Shown here: one piece after another, positions 60,578 to 64,000 of the stretch | Layout of the letters: each line of letters opens with the position of its first letter | Numbering within the stretch: position 1 is the first letter of the stretch | DNA from: Hydrotalea sp. | GTDB lineage: Bacteria; Bacteroidota; Bacteroidia; Chitinophagales; Chitinophagaceae | Assembly (NCBI GenBank): GCA_022402565.1 | Contig: JAKRSC010000028.1 | Location: 1-64,000, forward strand | DNA length: 64,000 bases | Direction: 5' to 3' | Notes under the pieces: model-generated | Told to the model about the DNA's origin: nothing | The model's input: the letters and a program-made list of their open reading frames with translations, nothing else | The model's database searches: none | Translations under genes and position numbers: made by a program

Positions 60578-61891
60578 TTATTTTACCTGAAAGCGATGTT
60601 TGTATCGCTCAAACAACTGAATGTGCTTGTCGTTGATTTCAATCTTTCTTCCTTGAATAAAGGCATCTGTAATAACAGAGCTTCTCATATCGAGGATGTC
60701 TCCTTGACTGATAACAATATTGGCGTCTTTACCCACTTCAATAGATCCTGTTTTTTGATCAATGCCCAAGAGCTTTGCGGCAGATAAAGTAATTGCGGTA
60801 AGCGCTTCTTCTTTGGTTAAACCATAAGCAGCTGCTGTTCCTGCATTGAATGGCATGTTTCTACCTCTGTTTTGCGGGTCATCGTCGTTGATGCAAAACA
60901 ATACGCCTGCTTTTTGCAACATGGCTGGCGTTTTGTAGGGCTGATCTATGTGATCATCATCTAAAGTAGGTAGGTTGTGCATTTGACTAAGTATAACACC
61001 AATGTTATTTTCTTTTAACAAGTGAGCAATCTGCCAGCTTTCTGAACCACCAATAATCACCACATCAAATCCAAACTCTTTTGCAAAATCTACCGCCAGC
61101 AACATTTGCTTCACTTGGTTAGCATGCAAATACAGCTTTTGCTTTTTCTCAAACAGTGGTCGCGCTGCTTCCAATTTGAGGTTGGTTTCTTTCTTGCCTG
61201 TTTGTGCAAAATAGGTTTTTGCATCACGGAAGAATTGCTTCAATGCTTCCAGTTTGTCGAGTGCTTGCTTGGTGGGATCTGTTGGTGCAGGCATCATGGA
61301 TGCAAATAATGCAGCGAATCTGCCGGTTGGACGAGACAACAAACTAGGCATATAAATATGCATACCCATGTCCATGCTGTAAGCAGCATCTTCCCAAGTC
61401 CAAGCATCCAATTGCACAACGGATGATTGTCCGCCTACAAACGAACCTTGTGGTGCCACATGTGCCAACAAGATACCATTGGTACGGAGCGTATTGATGA
61501 TTTTTGATTCTGCGTTGTACGCTACAATAGAGCGAACGCTTGGATTGATTTCACCAATTTCGCTAAAATCGTTGCTGCCGCGTACACCAGAAATTTCCTG
61601 CAAGCCCAGTGTTGAAGCGGGCAGAATTAAACCGGGATATACTTTTTTTCCGGCAGCAGCAACCACTGTTGCGCCAGAAGGCGCTTGGATATTTGCGCCT
61701 ACTTGTACAATCTTTCCTTTTTCTACCAATACATCGGCGTTTTCTAATACTGTTCCATTTCCTACGTGAACAGTTCCGCCTTTTATCAGTATAGGAGCTT
61801 TAGCCGCAGGAGCAGGATATACATTGTCCTGCGCCTTTGTTGCGCCTAGCATCATAGCCAGGGTTAAACAGGTTAGCCAAATTCTTTTCAT
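60578..61891 (-). CDS. Amidohydrolase-family protein lacking the HxH motif
   Basis: A 437-residue secreted protein (signal peptide IWLTCLTLAMMLGATKA). The N-terminal composite domain has ILIKGGTVHVGNGTVLENAD, but where active enzymes read PGLID-H-x-H it has KKVYPGLILPASTLGLQEIS, with no HxH. LYLHANQVKQMLLAVDFA keeps the third His, and ITLSAAKLLGIDQKTGSIEV is the usual C-terminal motif. It is probably a non-catalytic or altered partner of the larger amidohydrolase encoded 8 bases upstream. Confidence 0.85.
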   Translation of the reverse strand: MKRIWLTCLTLAMMLGATKAQDNVYPAPAAKAPILIKGGTVHVGNGTVLENADVLVEKGKIVQVGANIQAPSGATVVAAAGKKVYPGLILPASTLGLQEISGVRGSNDFSEIGEINPSVRSIVAYNAESKIINTLRTNGILLAHVAPQGSFVGGQSSVVQLDAWTWEDAAYSMDMGMHIYMPSLLSRPTGRFAALFASMMPAPTDPTKQALDKLEALKQFFRDAKTYFAQTGKKETNLKLEAARPLFEKKQKLYLHANQVKQMLLAVDFAKEFGFDVVIIGGSESWQIAHLLKENNIGVILSQMHNLPTLDDDHIDQPYKTPAMLQKAGVLFCINDDDPQNRGRNMPFNAGTAAAYGLTKEEALTAITLSAAKLLGIDQKTGSIEVGKDANIVISQGDILDMRSSVITDAFIQGRKIEINDKHIQLFERYKHRFQVK

Positions 61892-61899
61892 CGGTATAA

Positions 61900-64000
61900 T
61901 TATTTATTAGATGATTCAATATGTTCATGATCGTGATCCTCTTCTGCTTCAATTTCAAGCATGCCCAACTTATGACCATGATCGAGGCAGGTGTGGATGT
62001 ATTTGTAGCTTGGCATAGGGAAAGAAACCGGACGACCTTCGCGTTTTTCTCCCACCATTTTTTGAATCAAGCGCTTGCGCTCTGCCTGAATTGTGCTGCG
62101 CATTGCTTTATCCTTTTCGCGATCGAAGTATAAGATACCATCTACAAAAGTTTTTTCAGGCATGGCATAGATGCTCAACGGATTGGTGTTCCAAAGAACT
62201 AAGTCGGCGTCTTTACCCACTTTAATACTTCCAACACGATCATCTACGTGCAACATTTTTGCAGGATTGATGGTCACCATTTTCCAGGCATCCACTTCAC
62301 TCATTCCACCATACTTCACAGCCTTCGCTGCTTCTTGGTTCAAGCGACGAGCCATTTCAGCATCATCTGAGTTAATAGCTACGTTCAAGCCCATTTTATT
62401 CATGAGTGTTGCGTTATAAGGAATCGCATCTGTTACTTCCACTTTATACGCCCACCAATCTGAGAAAGTAGAAGCGTTGGCGCCATGTTCTTTCATTTCT
62501 TTTGCAACCTTGTATCCTTCTAGGATGTGGGTGAAGGTGTTGATGCGGAATCCAAATCTTTCAGCTACGCGCATGGTTGCGAGTATTTCACTTTGTACAT
62601 AAGAGTGACAAGTGATGAAGCGCTTCTGGTTCATGATTTCCACCAAAGCATCCAACTCTAAGTCGCGGCGAACCACCATTGGCGTTGCTCCTTTCTTCTT
62701 GTTGTTGGCATCGGCCTCTTTCATAGCTGCTTCATATTCCTTAGCACGAGTGAATGCATCTACCAACACTTGTTCAACACCCATACGAGTATCGGGAAAA
62801 CGATTGTTACCACTTGTAGAAGATGTTCTTTTTACGTTTTCACCTAATGCGAACTTGATAAATGGATCCCAGTTTTTGAACATGATGTCCTGATCGTTTC
62901 CGCCCCAACGCAATTTGATCAATTGTGTTTGTCCACCTATGGTATTAGCAGAACCATGCAGGATATGCGAGGTTGTAACACCACCACTCAACTGACGATA
63001 TATATTAATGTCATCGGGATCGAGGTTGTCTTGCATACGCACTTCAGAAGTAACAGACTGTCCGCCTTCGTTGGTGCTGGCAGATGCAATATGTGAGTGT
63101 TCATCAATGATACCTGCTGTTAGATATTTTCCAGTTCCATCAACTACTGTTGCAGCTGCATCATTTAAGTTTTTACCAATGGCGCTGATTTTACCCGACT
63201 TCACCAACACATCTGTATTTTCCAACACTGCGTTCGCTTCGCTGGTCCATACTGTTGCATTCTTAATTAAGAAATTTTGTTGTGCAGGTGCAGCTTCCCA
63301 TCCGTATGCTGTGAAAGGATACATAACTGCACCCATTGTTGGTGGCGTTGTTTTTTTAGCTTGAGCCGAATCGGATGCAACATCAGCTGCTTTTGTGAGC
63401 TTAGCTGTCCACGTAAAGAACTGCGCATTTGAATCAAGTCCCGTTCCTTGCCATGATTGTGCATCGTTTGCGTATCCGCTTAGTTTTGCTGCGTTTGCAG
63501 GAAGCGGCATTTGTGCGCCGCCCATTGCAGGGCCTCTTCTTCTTGCTGCAGGACCAAACTGAATTTTCACTTGCTTACCATCGAATGTAAAGCGGCTGTT
63601 CAAAGTATCTTTTCCTACCAGTGTTGCAGAAGAGTTGCTTTTCACGTCGAGTGTAAGTGTTTCTGATGTTCCATTTGCATGCTGAATTTGAAGTGCATAG
63701 GTTCCAGCTGCAGAGCTCCAAATATCATCTCGCACTACAAATTTTTCACCTTGTACCCAGTTGTGGAGTATTTGTGTTTTCTCTGAAAAAAGAGGACCGT
63801 TGGTAATAAGTAGGTTGGCCATTTTGCCCACTTCCAAACTTCCTACTTGATCGTACACACCCAACAAGGTTGCAGGAGTTTTTGTCAATGCTTCAAGAGC
63901 TGCTTTTTCAGAAAGGCCATATTCCATGGCTTTGCGAAGATTGGTCCAGAAGCTACGTGCATCTCTTAAATCAGAGGTGGTTAAGCAGAATGGAATTCCA
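61900..64000 (-). CDS. Large double-domain amidohydrolase, 5' end outside the window
   Basis: The frame is open through 64000 without a start: codons above the ATG at 63927 read GIPFCLTTSDLRDARSFWTN in frame and should be coding. About 700 residues are visible. First comes the end of one amidohydrolase module (TPATLLGVYDQVGSLEVGKM). A beta-rich linker (about 60-200) follows, then a second full module: IIDEHSHIAS (HxH), FITCHSYVQSEILA, RINTFTHILEGYKVA and VAINSDDAEMARR (metal Asp). The C-terminus is HEHIESSNK. Imidazolonepropionase-like members act on cyclic amides or peptides; the substrate is unknown. Confidence 0.87.
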   Translation of the reverse strand, partial: GIPFCLTTSDLRDARSFWTNLRKAMEYGLSEKAALEALTKTPATLLGVYDQVGSLEVGKMANLLITNGPLFSEKTQILHNWVQGEKFVVRDDIWSSAAGTYALQIQHANGTSETLTLDVKSNSSATLVGKDTLNSRFTFDGKQVKIQFGPAARRRGPAMGGAQMPLPANAAKLSGYANDAQSWQGTGLDSNAQFFTWTAKLTKAADVASDSAQAKKTTPPTMGAVMYPFTAYGWEAAPAQQNFLIKNATVWTSEANAVLENTDVLVKSGKISAIGKNLNDAAATVVDGTGKYLTAGIIDEHSHIASASTNEGGQSVTSEVRMQDNLDPDDINIYRQLSGGVTTSHILHGSANTIGGQTQLIKLRWGGNDQDIMFKNWDPFIKFALGENVKRTSSTSGNNRFPDTRMGVEQVLVDAFTRAKEYEAAMKEADANNKKKGATPMVVRRDLELDALVEIMNQKRFITCHSYVQSEILATMRVAERFGFRINTFTHILEGYKVAKEMKEHGANASTFSDWWAYKVEVTDAIPYNATLMNKMGLNVAINSDDAEMARRLNQEAAKAVKYGGMSEVDAWKMVTINPAKMLHVDDRVGSIKVGKDADLVLWNTNPLSIYAMPEKTFVDGILYFDREKDKAMRSTIQAERKRLIQKMVGEKREGRPVSFPMPSYKYIHTCLDHGHKLGMLEIEAEEDHDHEHIESSNK

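Noticed and set aside
1-64000. tRNA, rRNA or insertion-sequence genes
   Set aside because: No cloverleaf-like stretch, rRNA segment or transposase-like protein was recognised by eye; a covariance-model search would be needed to exclude a tRNA fully.

Overview
The window looks like a chromosomal segment of a Bacteroidota bacterium, most likely of the Chitinophagaceae type. Base composition is low to moderate GC. Several genes are preceded by the Bacteroidota -7 box TAnnTTTG rather than by strong Shine-Dalgarno signals. The gene families also fit: a Wzc with a tyrosine tail, a DUF389 protein, a CarboxypepD_reg-like protein and paired amidohydrolases. The family-level placement is inference. I see no rRNA, tRNA, CRISPR array or transposase.

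Bases 1-43600 are almost entirely minus strand and hold a surface-polysaccharide locus. From one recognisable promoter near 41.55 kb, 36 genes run leftwards with tiny gaps or ATGA/TTGA overlaps. The order is Wza exporter, Wzc tyrosine kinase and Wzm/Wzt ABC transporter. A sugar-building cassette follows: Gfo/Idh/MocA dehydrogenase, ATP-grasp ligase, HAD phosphatase, methyltransferase and DegT aminotransferase. After that come fifteen glycosyltransferases, three FkbM methyltransferases, a CDP-tyvelose-type epimerase, a UDP-GlcNAc 2-epimerase, a Wzy-like polymerase, an AsnB-type amidotransferase, a NodU-type carbamoyltransferase and two Gmd-type dehydratases. No Wzx flippase or initiating phosphosugar transferase is present. 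Composition is mosaic: the Wzt ATPase domain and Wzc kinase domain are clearly richer in GC than their own outer halves.

Three toxin-antitoxin modules lie at the edges of this locus. Doc and HigBA sit between the two gmd genes and are separated by decayed copies of the gmd2/gmd1 junction. MazEF lies between two direct copies of an 88-bp repeat. From 42.5 to 53 kb, intergenic spaces carry a composite repeat family made of CTTCGAGAACCTCAGGGACC-like palindromes, AAAGACC-type simple arrays and a 20-bp tandem array.

Bases 44-64 kb are a housekeeping/accessory region. It holds a NUMOD4/HNH-like protein, an orphan ParA, an esterase, a DUF389 membrane protein, a secreted CarboxypepD_reg-like protein, a deoxyhypusine-synthase-like enzyme, a peroxiredoxin and a CarB that contains only the N-terminal half. 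It continues with a DUF3089 lipoprotein, a 2-oxoglutarate oxygenase, a chromate transporter, a sterol desaturase, an NTF2-like protein, DNA polymerase I and two amidohydrolases. The second-listed amidohydrolase runs off the right edge; the other has lost the HxH metal motif.
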